DNA of 64,000 bases, taken from NCBI GenBank assembly GCA_002067205.1, contig MVQL01000245.1:86453-150452 (forward strand), given 5' to 3'. The notes beneath the pieces were generated by a model that saw nothing but the letters and a program-made list of their open reading frames with translations, had not been told where the DNA came from and did not search any database. This DNA is from Pelotomaculum sp. PtaB.Bin104. Its GTDB lineage: Bacteria > Bacillota > Desulfotomaculia > Desulfotomaculales > Pelotomaculaceae. Shown one piece after another: positions 35,698 through 44,451 of this stretch. Each line of letters opens with the position of its first letter. Position 1 is the first letter of the stretch. The position numbers and the translations under genes were made by a program.

Positions 35698-35902
35698 TTT
35701 TATAACGCACCCCCTTTAAGCGCAAAATTTCTTGTGCTTGGTCCAGTACGGGCGCTTCAACCTTTACGGACATGCCGCACTCAGAAGAAAATTTTTTTGG
35801 GGTAGGGATTATTTCATGAGCAATGCAGGCTCGCTGTAGCTCTTTTTTGGCTTTGATGACATCATGGGTTGACTGAAAAGAAATAACAAATTCTGCGGGC
35901 AA
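35684..35902 (-). CDS. DUF3343 domain protein
   Basis: The 72-residue protein begins MPAEFVISFQSTHDVIKAKKEL and ends with IPTPKKFSSECGMSVKVEAPV..., typical of DUF3343, a small putative Se/S-binding domain with one conserved cysteine (SECGM, near residue 43). It heads the DUF3343-desulfurase-yedF operon. Function unproven; the association with selenium genes is known across clostridia. Confidence 0.88.
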   Translation of the reverse strand: MPAEFVISFQSTHDVIKAKKELQRACIAHEIIPTPKKFSSECGMSVKVEAPVLDQAQEILRLKGVRYKSDLL

Positions 35903-35977
35903 GATCTGATTCTGCCTCCTGTCTGTGCAACTATTAAAAGTTCAGGGTTAATTTAATAAATGCGCATAAATTGTTAC

Positions 35978-36124
35978 CTATGCCTGCTGGGCAGCCTCAG
36001 GGGTGCCTGCGGACCAATCATAATAGTCAGTTGCAGCTACAATCCAAATTAGTGTGCCCAAAATTAAAGCGGTCTCCGTGTGGTTAAATGCCAGCGCAGC
36101 GGGATTTTGTTGTGAAACTTTCAA
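35978..36124 (-). CDS. Small predicted membrane protein (48 aa), uncertain
   Basis: The frame encodes a peptide with one hydrophobic helix, TALILGTLIWIVAAT, followed by an acidic aromatic tail DYYDWSAGTPEAAQQA. The composition looks protein-like, but the only start is TTG 36124 without a clear ribosome site. It could be the tail of a decayed transporter or a real small protein. The surrounding 35903-36347 gap is otherwise AT-rich and without genes. Confidence 0.35.
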   Translation of the reverse strand: MKVSQQNPAALAFNHTETALILGTLIWIVAATDYYDWSAGTPEAAQQA

Positions 36125-36347
36125 TATGCCCGATAAATTCTGCTCTTATAGTAACATACAAATGACTGATGTTAAAAAAAAATATATTTATAGTCTTTTT
36201 CAATATCATAAAAAAAATTTATGGCTTGTTAGTCTTTATTGCTAAAAAGTCATAACCAGTGCCAAGAGGAATATTCAGTTATATAAAATTAACCTGATTT
36301 GTGATATACTTTCAATTAATGGTTATTATAGGAAGATGGAATGAAGC

Positions 36348-36794
36348 TTGAGCCAATCCGTAATAATTTTAACAGCTGTTGCCCTCCTCGGTATTATTGG
36401 AAAAAACGGTTCAGTGGCGATAGCGGCCGGGGTGCTGCTGATCTTCCGGCTGCTTGTAGGGGAGAGGCCTGTGCCGCACCTGGAGGAATATACCTTGCGG
36501 GTGGGCATTACCGTGCTCACTCTGGCGGTGCTGGTGCCCTTTGCCACTGGTGAAGTCGGCGTTCAGTCACTCATAAATACATTCAGGAGTTACCCGGGCT
36601 TTGTGTCAATCCTGGTCGGCATAATGATCGCTTATCTGGGCGGCAAAGGAGTAGCTTTTTTAACGAGCGAACCACAAATTATGGTCGGATTATTGATCGG
36701 CACAATTGTTGGTGTCGCTTTTTTCAAGGGTGTGCCGGTTGGTCCGCTGATTGGCGCGGGAATTGTGGCCATAGTTTTAACAAGGGGATCATGA
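36348..36794 (+). CDS. UPF0756/DUF441 family membrane protein
   Basis: The 148-residue protein has four or five membrane segments (IILTAVALLGIIGKNGSVAIAAGVLLIFRLL, TVLTLAVLVPFATG, VSILVGIMIAYLGGKGVAFL, GTIVGVAFFKGVPVGPLIGAGIVAIVL). This is the YeaL/YtwI family of unknown function. The start is TTG 36348; the upstream ribosome site (AGGAAG) is weak, and ATG 36341 is out of frame. It converges with the next gene. Confidence 0.88.
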   Translation: MSQSVIILTAVALLGIIGKNGSVAIAAGVLLIFRLLVGERPVPHLEEYTLRVGITVLTLAVLVPFATGEVGVQSLINTFRSYPGFVSILVGIMIAYLGGKGVAFLTSEPQIMVGLLIGTIVGVAFFKGVPVGPLIGAGIVAIVLTRGS

Positions 36795-36816
36795 TGCCAA
36801 TAACCGCCATTTCCGG

Positions 36817-37365
36817 CTATTTTCTGGAAGACCAAACTATATGTGGCCGCAAGCCTTCTTTTTCGCGTTCCCTGGAGTCCATTTCCACCAGATCACGAAT
36901 GCGCCGATCTCTCAAAAGCGCCAGCCAGCAGCGGGCGGTTACTGCTATAAAGTCTTTTCTTAGCTGTGTCCTCTTGGTAATGAGTGGGCACAAATAAGGC
37001 AACTCCAGCGTTTCATGAATAAGTAGCAAGGTGTTGTCTTTTAATAAATGTGGCGTTAATGGGAAGAAGCGGCAGTTCAATGGGCGTCGCTCTCTAAAGC
37101 AAAAACCAGTGCAGTGGACAAAGTAAACCGGATATTCCCAGGATGGTGGGAAATCGTCCTCAGCAGGGTGACGCAGTTCAAATTGCAGCCAGTTTTCTTT
37201 TCCGGTAAACATGCCTTCCTCACCTGGGAACAGGTATACACCCAAATTATCCTCATTGTCCCGGCAACAAATTTCGCCGCAGAGTCTGCCGCAATCACCA
37301 TGAATGGGGGTGATATCGTTTGTGAGCTGATATAGTATTTGATAATCAACTGTCTTTTTTGACAT
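36817..37365 (-). CDS. YkgJ-like cysteine cluster (zinc/iron-chelating) protein
   Basis: The 182-residue protein has eight or more cysteines in the pattern HGDCGRLCGEICC, HCTGFCFRERRPLNCRFFPLTP and LCPLI, consistent with a metal-chelating CxxCxxCC-type domain. The function of the family is unknown. The C-terminus has a basic-acidic REREKEG stretch. The stop is 23 bases from the convergent UPF0756 gene. Confidence 0.82.
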   Translation of the reverse strand: MSKKTVDYQILYQLTNDITPIHGDCGRLCGEICCRDNEDNLGVYLFPGEEGMFTGKENWLQFELRHPAEDDFPPSWEYPVYFVHCTGFCFRERRPLNCRFFPLTPHLLKDNTLLLIHETLELPYLCPLITKRTQLRKDFIAVTARCWLALLRDRRIRDLVEMDSREREKEGLRPHIVWSSRK

Positions 37366-37597
37366 GACTTGTAGGCCTCCGTGGGGGCTTATTTTATGTC
37401 AGTCGCTGTGGTGTTTATTCCTGTACTCGCTGTCAATAAATCATATACTATTGATCAAAAAAGTCATAGTCCTTCAAGCGATTGCCGCCGTTTCTATGAT
37501 ACCACAAACAAGAAAAGTACGGCATTATTCAGCTAAGAGTGTTATAATAATTTAAGTTATTAACAGTATTTGAAAGCTATAAGGAGTTCAAGTAAAA

Positions 37598-39736
37598 ATG
37601 GCTGAAAAATGGCGAAAGGTAGTAAGGGTAATCCCATATATTCCACTGCTGATTTTTTTGGCATCTTTACCGTTTATTATTTGGGGGTACTGTTACGCTA
37701 ACCAGTTGCTGAACAATTTTTCCAGTGAAAATGCAGATTTGGCAACGTTTGACCAAAATTCCGCCCTTTTTGAAGATAACGGTAATTTAATTTATGAAAT
37801 CCATGGTGTGGTAAACCGCACCCCCGTGCCTTTAGAACAGGTGCCCGAGCATGTGCAAAAAGCATTTGTGGCCATAGAGGATAAAAGATTTTATGACCAC
37901 CGTGGTGTCGACGTAAAGGCGATTTTTCGTGCCACGCTAAATTACTACAGACTAGGCCGGATTACGGAGGGAGGCAGCACCATCACCCAGCAGATTGTAA
38001 AACTTTATTTTTTATCATCGGAGCAAACCCTGCAGCGAAAGATCAAAGAGGCCGTGATTGCCCTGGAGTTTGAGCGGCGGTACAGTAAAGACGAAATACT
38101 GGAGCTTTACATCAACCGGGTCTATTTCGGCGAGGGCGCCTATGGCATTCAGAGTGCGGCCAAAGTGTACTTTAATAAAGAATGCAGTATGCTCACAACG
38201 GCTGAAGGAGCTTTGCTGGCAGGCCTGGTGCAAGCCCCCAGCGCCTATGATCCTTTCATCAATTCCGAAGGCGCCCAGCGGCGTCGAAATGTGGTGCTGG
38301 AAAAAATGGTGGAGCAAAACTTTATGGACCAGGAGCAGGGGAACGAGGCTCAGCAAAAGCCAATTGAACTAAAGGATAATCCTCAGTCGGAAAATTATAA
38401 TTCTTATTTTATTGATTATGTAATTAGTGAAGCAATTGCCGTGGCAGGCGACGATCAGATTTTTAAGGGCGGGCTCAAAATATATACAACTCTGGATCCG
38501 CAGATGCAAAAAAAAGCTGAAGAAATTTTTGCGCGAGACTATTTATTTCCGGGCAGCGGGGTGGAGGCGGCCCTGGCTATGGTAGATAACAGCACAGGGG
38601 CAATCAAGGCCTTAATCGGGGGCAGGCACTACGAGGCCAAGCGGGGTCTAAACCGCGCGACACAGATGTACAGGCAGCCGGGGTCCACCTTTAAGCCCAT
38701 TGCTGTGTATGCGCCTGCCTTTGAAATGGGCTACAGGCCGGAGTCGATCATTTCGGACACGCCCTTTAGGGTGGGCAATTATGAGCCCCACAATTCCGGG
38801 GGCGGCTATTACGGGGAAATTAGCATCAGGACGGCTGTGCAGTGGTCGCGCAATGTTGCTGCGGTCAGGCTTTTAAATACAATTGGAGTTGACCGAGGCT
38901 TTGAAATGGCTACTAAAATGGGCTTTGAGCTGGTCGAGGCGGACCGCTGCCTGCCTTTAGCCCTGGGGGGCTTGACCAGGGGAGTTACGCCGCTACAAAT
39001 GGCCGGGGCCTATGCAGCTTTTAGCAGCGGGGGCCGCTACACCAGACCCTATGCGATCAAGTATATTGAGGATGCGCAGGGCCAAACCATATTTCAGCAC
39101 CCCGAGGGAAATCAGGTGATGAAAGTCTCCACAGCCGAGGCTGTGAAGGATGTTTTGCGTACAGTAGTTGATTCCGGTACAGGTTCCCGGGCTAGGATTC
39201 CCGGGGTGGCGGTGTCCGGTAAAACAGGCACCACCGAATTGCCGGATACTCCAGTCTTTAAAGGACTGAGCGGCAATAAAGACGCCTGGTTTGTCGGCTT
39301 TACAGACCGTTACACAACCGCGGTCTGGATGGGTTACGATGAGAAAGAAATGAACAGGTCACATTATTTGACCTCCTATGGCGGCAATCAACCTGCAGAA
39401 ATCTTTCGCCTGGTGCTGTCCGGGGCGATGGGTGTTGATGAAACCTATTCAAGAAAACAGTATGTTCCACCGCAGATCGTGAAGGAGCAGCCGGATGGGC
39501 AAGAGTTTCTGGCTGCTCCTGAAGAGCCTGGCAATTTGGGCAGTCCTATTGAAAAGATAAACTTGAACGAGACAAAAGACCAGGGTGAACCACTAGATCA
39601 GGTGGAAAAACAACAAAACAGCCCATGGCAGGAACAAACAGAGCAGGACCGGCCGGCCCGGGGAAAACAGCAAAATGGCTATTCAAAATTGCTGGAGTTA
39701 TCCGTTCAAGCGGCTTCAGGTAAATCAGGAAATTGA
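37598..39736 (+). CDS. Class A penicillin-binding protein (bifunctional, PBP1A type)
   Basis: The 712-residue protein has an N-terminal membrane anchor (about 12-33), a GT51 transglycosylase domain with IEDKRFYDHRGVD (near 93) and GGSTITQQIVK, and a transpeptidase domain with SxxK in GSTFKPIA (near 363), SxN in WSRNVA (near 413) and KTG in SGKTGTTE (near 541). It polymerises and crosslinks peptidoglycan at the outer face of the membrane. The tail from about 635 is rich in Q, E and P. AAGGAG precedes ATG 37598. Confidence 0.95.
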   Translation: MAEKWRKVVRVIPYIPLLIFLASLPFIIWGYCYANQLLNNFSSENADLATFDQNSALFEDNGNLIYEIHGVVNRTPVPLEQVPEHVQKAFVAIEDKRFYDHRGVDVKAIFRATLNYYRLGRITEGGSTITQQIVKLYFLSSEQTLQRKIKEAVIALEFERRYSKDEILELYINRVYFGEGAYGIQSAAKVYFNKECSMLTTAEGALLAGLVQAPSAYDPFINSEGAQRRRNVVLEKMVEQNFMDQEQGNEAQQKPIELKDNPQSENYNSYFIDYVISEAIAVAGDDQIFKGGLKIYTTLDPQMQKKAEEIFARDYLFPGSGVEAALAMVDNSTGAIKALIGGRHYEAKRGLNRATQMYRQPGSTFKPIAVYAPAFEMGYRPESIISDTPFRVGNYEPHNSGGGYYGEISIRTAVQWSRNVAAVRLLNTIGVDRGFEMATKMGFELVEADRCLPLALGGLTRGVTPLQMAGAYAAFSSGGRYTRPYAIKYIEDAQGQTIFQHPEGNQVMKVSTAEAVKDVLRTVVDSGTGSRARIPGVAVSGKTGTTELPDTPVFKGLSGNKDAWFVGFTDRYTTAVWMGYDEKEMNRSHYLTSYGGNQPAEIFRLVLSGAMGVDETYSRKQYVPPQIVKEQPDGQEFLAAPEEPGNLGSPIEKINLNETKDQGEPLDQVEKQQNSPWQEQTEQDRPARGKQQNGYSKLLELSVQAASGKSGN

Positions 39737-39845
39737 ACTAAGGTTAGGCATTGCTTTTCATGTTTGGTATAATGTAATTATATTTTTTTAACTATTGTAG
39801 GCAGTAGTTAAATAAATAATCGGAATTAAATAAGGTGGTGGCGCT

Positions 39846-40634
39846 GTGTTTAATACAATTATTTACAAGGTCAGCGGCAGTGTAGCTTATATCACCCTTA
39901 ACCGGCCGGAAGCCATGAATTCCCTGGACCCGGAAATACTTCTGGAAATGCTTGAGGCCTTGAAGGCCAGTCACGATGATCAGGCTGTGCGCGCGGTGGT
40001 AATCACCGGTGCGGGGAAAGCCTTTTGCGCCGGCGGCGATCTGAAGTGGATGATGTCTGTTCGGAATAACGACTGGAAAGAAAAATTTGACTGTTTGGTC
40101 AGGGACTTTAATACCATCATTTTATACATCAGAGGGATAGAAAAGCCTGTAATCGCTGCTGTAAACGGGTTTGCCAGCGGAGCAGGGTTTAGCCTGGCGC
40201 TGGCCTGCGATGTGCGGGTGGTCAGTGAGAACGCCAAGTTTAACCAGGCCTATGTTAAGATTGGCTTAACCCCCGATGGCGGATCTTCCTTTTTTCTCAC
40301 CAAAATGCTAGGACCGGCCCGGGCAACGGATTTAATTTTTACCGGCCGCATGGTCGGCGCCCAGGAAGCCTTAGCTCTCGGCCTGGCAAGTGAAGTGGTA
40401 CCCGCCGGATCCTTTAGCGAAAGGATCGAGCAGGTGGCGAAAAAATTTGCCGCCGGCCCGCCATTATCCTATGAAATGGCCAAGACATTGATTAACGAAG
40501 CACTTGGGCCAGCCTTAGAGGCACAGCTTGACTATGAGCGGGATTTTATTGTCAGCGCCAGCCTAAGCAATGATTTTGAAGAGGGGCTGACGGCTTTTAT
40601 CAATAAAAGGGAGCCGGTTTTCAAAGGTAATTAA
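39846..40634 (+). CDS. Enoyl-CoA hydratase/isomerase family protein
   Basis: The 262-residue crotonase-fold protein has LNRPEAMNSLDPEILLEM, GAGKAFCAGGDLKWM (oxyanion hole, near 60), AAVNGFASGAGFSLALACDVR (near 100) and YVKIGLTPDGGSSFFLTKMLG. The usual hydratase Glu in the last motif is replaced by Asp/Gly around PDGG, so it may be an isomerase or a hydratase; the substrate is unclear. The start is GTG 39846 after AAGGTGGTGG. The following MBL gene may be co-transcribed. Confidence 0.9.
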   Translation: MFNTIIYKVSGSVAYITLNRPEAMNSLDPEILLEMLEALKASHDDQAVRAVVITGAGKAFCAGGDLKWMMSVRNNDWKEKFDCLVRDFNTIILYIRGIEKPVIAAVNGFASGAGFSLALACDVRVVSENAKFNQAYVKIGLTPDGGSSFFLTKMLGPARATDLIFTGRMVGAQEALALGLASEVVPAGSFSERIEQVAKKFAAGPPLSYEMAKTLINEALGPALEAQLDYERDFIVSASLSNDFEEGLTAFINKREPVFKGN

Positions 40635-40724
40635 AACGTAGGTATCCGATTATTTTAAACATGTGCCGGACCGCTATATAGTAGGCACATGTTTTAACGT
40701 GCTTATTTATGTGGAGGGAGCTTT

Positions 40725-41612
40725 TTGAAGAGAATTGCCATTGCTGATGGAGTCGAGTATTTGGAGGCCCCGCAGCAGGAGTCCTGGATGATGAATAACG
40801 GCTTGCTGATTACCGGTGAAGAAACTATCATGATTGACGGCAGGATTGGTGATGAAGAAACACCGGCCTTTATCCGGGAAAATAGAGTAAGCCGCTTTTT
40901 TATAACACATTTTCATATCGACCACGTTTCCGGTGCCTGGCGCATTGAAGCGGAGACAAATTGCCGGCTGGCCTTAAATCAAATAGAGTATAAGTTTGTT
41001 CGATCAGGGGAGGCGCTAGCCCAGGCAACCGGCTATAAGCAGGAGGGAATATACCATTTAGTTGAAAGCATTCTTGCCCCCAGGATGGGGTTTCGCTGTC
41101 TGCCCGGCATTGCACCCTATGAGCTGGCTGAAATTGAGGCCATTTCCAAAGGGCAGTTGTGTGCGATTCAGGCGCCCGGCCATTCGCCGGGCCATTTTTG
41201 CCTGTACGCCCCCCAGAGCGGCTCCCTCTTTGCCTGTGACCTGGGCTTTGACCGCTACGGACCCTGGTATGGCTTTCCCCACTGCCAACTGGCTGATTAC
41301 TTGGCATCAATCAAAATAGCCAGGGAGCTCAAGGCCAGGCAGCTTTTTTCCAGCCATAGCCCGCCGGTCACAGAAGGCGTGGAGGAGGCTTTTGACCGCT
41401 GTCGAAATATTATTGAAAAACGCCACAGCAGGGTCCTGAGCGCATGGAAGAAAGGCAAAAGAACAGCAAGTGAGATCGCCGGGGAGCGTATCTTTTATCC
41501 CCGGACAGATAGATTCGGCAAACGCGCTATACCGGTTGTGGCGTTCTGGCAGGAAACCATGGCCAGGCGGCATCTGGAATATGCGGGGCTCAGTGCAGAA
41601 GAGCCTCTTTAA
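40725..41612 (+). CDS. MBL-fold metallo-hydrolase
   Basis: The 295-residue protein has the beta-lactamase-fold metal motif FFITHFHIDHVSGAW (HxHxDH, near 60), QAPGHSPGHFCLYAP (near 146), FACDLGFDRYGP (near 169) and LFSSHSPP (near 207), plus a C-terminal helical winged region (KRTASEIAGERIF). It is similar to glyoxalase II and other thioester hydrolases. Together with the upstream enoyl-CoA hydratase a CoA-thioester role is possible. The start is TTG 40725, with GGAGGGAG upstream. Confidence 0.88.
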   Translation: MKRIAIADGVEYLEAPQQESWMMNNGLLITGEETIMIDGRIGDEETPAFIRENRVSRFFITHFHIDHVSGAWRIEAETNCRLALNQIEYKFVRSGEALAQATGYKQEGIYHLVESILAPRMGFRCLPGIAPYELAEIEAISKGQLCAIQAPGHSPGHFCLYAPQSGSLFACDLGFDRYGPWYGFPHCQLADYLASIKIARELKARQLFSSHSPPVTEGVEEAFDRCRNIIEKRHSRVLSAWKKGKRTASEIAGERIFYPRTDRFGKRAIPVVAFWQETMARRHLEYAGLSAEEPL

Positions 41613-41640
41613 GTTTCTGCATTACCCCACTTTGGGTCGG

Positions 41641-42774
41641 TTAGAGGACCTGGTCTTTAAGCTGTGAAATTGTTTCCTCCAGCTTATTCTCTTTTTTCAG
41701 CATGGCTACAGCCGCGCTTACCCGCGCATGCTGGGAGGCGTCGTGCATGTCGTTCATAACCCGGTATACTCCCCACCGCTTGCCCAAGATAAAGTTTTGT
41801 TTTTCATCTTCCGGCAGGCTGAGAAAACGATTGATCACCGCCAGTAAGGCCGACTTGCCACCAGGCAGTTTACCCTGCACCTCCTCCAGCAAGTTCATTG
41901 AGTGATCGCTTACCACATTGCTTTGAATGCCGTCGAGGTGCTCGATCAGCAGTTTTTCACCCCTGATTATTTCTTCTTCTGACTCTGCCTCGAATTCTCC
42001 GCTTTGCGCCTTTTGCGCTAGTGTTGTACCCTTAACAATAGTTAGGGTGCGGATACGAATAAAATTAGGGTTAATGATATTCAAAACCCGGGCTGTTTCC
42101 AGCGCATGTTCCTGTGCCCAGCGCTTGCCGCCCATCCCTAAAATAATGTATTCAGAAAGCGAGATACCGGATTCCTTTACCCGCCTGCCAGCCTCAATGT
42201 GCTGCCGGGCGGTGGCGCCCTTTTCAATAAATTTAAGCACCGTATCCGAACCCGACTCCATGCCAACGTGAATGCGGGATAGACCGGCCTTTTTCAGGGT
42301 GATCAAGTCCTCTACGCGTAAGCGCGCCAGCGTGCTGGAGCGGGCGTAGGTGGTAATCCGCTCAACTGAAGGCAGCCTTTTTTTAAGATAATTTAGAATA
42401 TCCACTACATCGGCATTCTTCATGACCAGCGAGTTGGCATCCTGTAAAAATACTGTCCTGCCTCCGTTGATCAGCCAGGCGGCGACATGGAATAATTGAT
42501 AATCTCCTGAATGATAAACCTTTGTCAGCAGCTGCCGGTTAATTTCGCCACCGAAGCCACTTTCTATGGAGCGCTGCTGGAGCAGCCGGCACATTTCCAC
42601 GACCGTATCAATGTCACTTTTAATCTCTTCCAAGCTTCGCCTGGAAAAAGTTTTACCTTTATAAGACCTGCAGAAGGCACACTTGTTCCAGGGGCAGTTG
42701 CGGGTAAGCCTGAGTAAAAGGCTGCCTGCTTCGCTGGGAGGCCTGATTGGTCCCTGTTCAAAAGCCAAATTCAT
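41641..42774 (-). CDS. Radical SAM protein
   Basis: The 377-residue protein has the cluster motif LRLTRNCPWNKCAFCRSYKGKTFSRR (CxxxCAFC, near 25; written here in pieces as CPWNKC and AFC), FLQDANSLVMKNADVVDILN, TTYARSSTLARL, IHVGMESGSDTVLKFIEKG and IILGMGG. It resembles the HemN/YgiQ-like coproporphyrinogen-type radical enzymes of unknown role. The start chosen is ATG 42774, after AAGGGTG; an upstream ATG at 42855 adds a poorly conserved segment. It converges with the MBL gene. Confidence 0.9.
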   Translation of the reverse strand: MNLAFEQGPIRPPSEAGSLLLRLTRNCPWNKCAFCRSYKGKTFSRRSLEEIKSDIDTVVEMCRLLQQRSIESGFGGEINRQLLTKVYHSGDYQLFHVAAWLINGGRTVFLQDANSLVMKNADVVDILNYLKKRLPSVERITTYARSSTLARLRVEDLITLKKAGLSRIHVGMESGSDTVLKFIEKGATARQHIEAGRRVKESGISLSEYIILGMGGKRWAQEHALETARVLNIINPNFIRIRTLTIVKGTTLAQKAQSGEFEAESEEEIIRGEKLLIEHLDGIQSNVVSDHSMNLLEEVQGKLPGGKSALLAVINRFLSLPEDEKQNFILGKRWGVYRVMNDMHDASQHARVSAAVAMLKKENKLEETISQLKDQVL

Positions 42775-42986
42775 AATCAACACCCTTGTTATAAAATTAA
42801 TACCACAATAATAACATATTATTGCTCTAATCAGCCGGTTATCATGAAAAACCATGGTTTACAAAAAGTTGTTAACCAGTAATAACTATTATTGCAATCC
42901 AATGATTTAATCGGTATAGTTAAAATAGGTTTTGTTAGGTTCAAATCTTAGTTTTATTTTTTGAATAAATAAAAGGGGATTAAGTC

Positions 42987-43325
42987 TTGAATGATGAGCA
43001 AACCACCGTCAATGATTTAAAGGTGATGGTGGAGGACTTTATCGCTGAGCGCCGCTGGAAGCAATTTCATACACCAAAAAATCTAAGCATGTCCATAGCA
43101 ATTGAGGCTGCTGAATTAATGGAGATCTTCCAGTGGTCTGCAGAAGATAATTTAAACAGGGAACTGTACGCTCGAGTAGAAGAGGAATTAGCGGATGTGG
43201 TCATTTACAGCCTGACCCTGGCCAATACGGCAGGAATTGACTTGTCGGGTGCGGTAAGAAAAAAAATCAAGAAAAATGCCCTGAAATACCCGGTTGCAAA
43301 ATATCTAGGGCGATATAAAGAATAA
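42987..43325 (+). CDS. MazG-like nucleotide pyrophosphohydrolase
   Basis: The 112-residue all-alpha NTP-PPase has the metal motif EAAELMEIFQW (ExxE, near 36) and EELADVVIYSLTLANTAGID (ExxD, near 64). It is the RS21-C6/dCTPase-like group that removes non-canonical dNTPs. The start is TTG 42987 after AAAGGGG. Confidence 0.9.
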   Translation: MNDEQTTVNDLKVMVEDFIAERRWKQFHTPKNLSMSIAIEAAELMEIFQWSAEDNLNRELYARVEEELADVVIYSLTLANTAGIDLSGAVRKKIKKNALKYPVAKYLGRYKE

Positions 43326-43392
43326 CCCTGTAAAGGGAACGTCTGAGGCTTTTTCTAAATATGATAGAGATAATGAACATGTAGATAAGGGG

Positions 43393-43698
43393 GTGGCTGG
43401 TGTTGACCCTTTCGGAAGTGAGGAAGTTGTTGAAGGCAACTTAATGAGCGATGTTTTAACTTATGCTCGGGAGAAGTCCGTACTCCTGACCGGGCTGGTC
43501 AACCCCCAGGTGATCCGGACTGCAGAAATGATTGACGCAGTATGTGTAGTATTTGTACGTGGTAAAATACCTGGCGAGGATATCATTAAATTAGCTGAGA
43601 AACATAATATTCCCCTGCTTTACACTAACTTTCGTTTATACGAGTCATGCGGATTACTCTACAAAGCAGGTCTGGGGGTGATTCCTGATGAATTATAG
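43393..43698 (+). pseudogene. DRTGG domain protein, probably damaged at the 5' end
   Basis: From about codon 17 the frame is a good DRTGG domain (LMSDVLTYAREKSVLLTGLVNPQVIRTAEMID, CVVFVRGKIPGEDIIKLA, LYESCGLLYKAGLG). The N-terminal residues (AGVDPFGSEEVVE) do not fit the family. In another frame a GTG at 43400 with good spacing from AAGGGGG encodes LTLSEVRKLLKA, which does look like the family start, but stops after 14 codons. An internal deletion with frameshift is the simplest reading. The next frame overlaps its 3' end, as in intact clostridial loci. Confidence 0.65.
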
Positions 43699-43864
43699 CT
43701 TGGCTAACCCGATCGTACGTGACGTAATGACCAAAAAGCTAATCACTATTACTCCCAATTTAACTGTCCGGCAGGCGAAAGAACTGATGCGGACAAATGC
43801 CATCTCTGGGGTTCCGGTTGTTGATCAGGATCAGGTTTTATTGGGAATCATTAGTGTAGTATAA
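43688..43864 (+). pseudogene. CBS-domain protein remnant
   Basis: The 58-residue frame is one CBS motif (VRDVMTKKLITITPNLTVRQAKELMRTNAISGVPVVD... in pieces: VRDVMTKKLITIT, ISGVPVVD, LLGIISVV) and stops where a second CBS motif should begin. It overlaps the DRTGG gene by 11 bases. In related genomes a longer CBS-ATPase protein occupies this place, often upstream of hydrogenase genes. The 256 bases after the stop show no clear continuation. Confidence 0.7.
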
Positions 43865-44075
43865 AATTTCTTAAGCTGCTGCAGCCGGACCGGTTATAAG
43901 TTTGCGGCTAAATTGCAAGCAGTTACATTCAACCAGACACAAACCGAAAGCATCCATTCGTCGACGGTGGTCTCAAGGAGTTGGTTTTTGCTGTTTAGTT
44001 GCTAACGTATTATGTTCAAGTTACATTGATGCTCAAAATAGACAAAGGTGAAATACAGAAGTTATCTTTGCCGCC

Positions 44076-44110
44076 AAAAAAAATAAGAGAGGAGTAGATA
44101 AACTCCTCTC
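44076..44110 (-). terminator. Terminator of the small 54-aa gene
   Basis: On the minus strand a 9-bp perfect stem (GAGAGGAGT/ACTCCTCTC) with a 6-base loop is followed by TTATTTTTTTT. Confidence 0.9.
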
Positions 44111-44120
44111 CCAACTCTCA

Positions 44121-44285
44121 TTATTCCGGCCGGTGTTCGATCAGGTCGATGGTACCCAGCAAAATGTGAGCCAATCCAAAGCCTGTGATTCCCCAGCCCA
44201 TTACGGGGCTTGAGCTGCGCAAGGCTAGTCCCGCAGCGGTAACGGCGGTGCCGAGAACAGTCGGGATAATTCCTTCGCGTGGCAA
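44121..44285 (-). CDS. Small membrane protein of unknown function (54 aa)
   Basis: The frame runs from TTG 44285, with AAGGGGG 7 bases upstream, to TAA 44121, and ends 11 bases before a strong terminator. The product, MPREGIIPTVLGTAV...SPVMGWGITGFGLAHILLG...DLIEHRPE, has two short hydrophobic segments and a charged tail. A start, ribosome site and terminator together make this a real gene. I do not recognise a function. Confidence 0.75.
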   Translation of the reverse strand: MPREGIIPTVLGTAVTAAGLALRSSSPVMGWGITGFGLAHILLGTIDLIEHRPE

Positions 44286-44451
44286 CAAAATTCCCCCTTT
44301 TTGAGAGTATGATTATATCTTTTGGAGAATAACTTTTTTTATGTCTGTAAAATATTTATTTTGTTTGGCCAGCGCAGCAATGGGTAGAGGATTCTTAATG
44401 AGGGCTGTAGAACAAAATAATAACAATTATACATAAGAAGGAGGGTTTATA

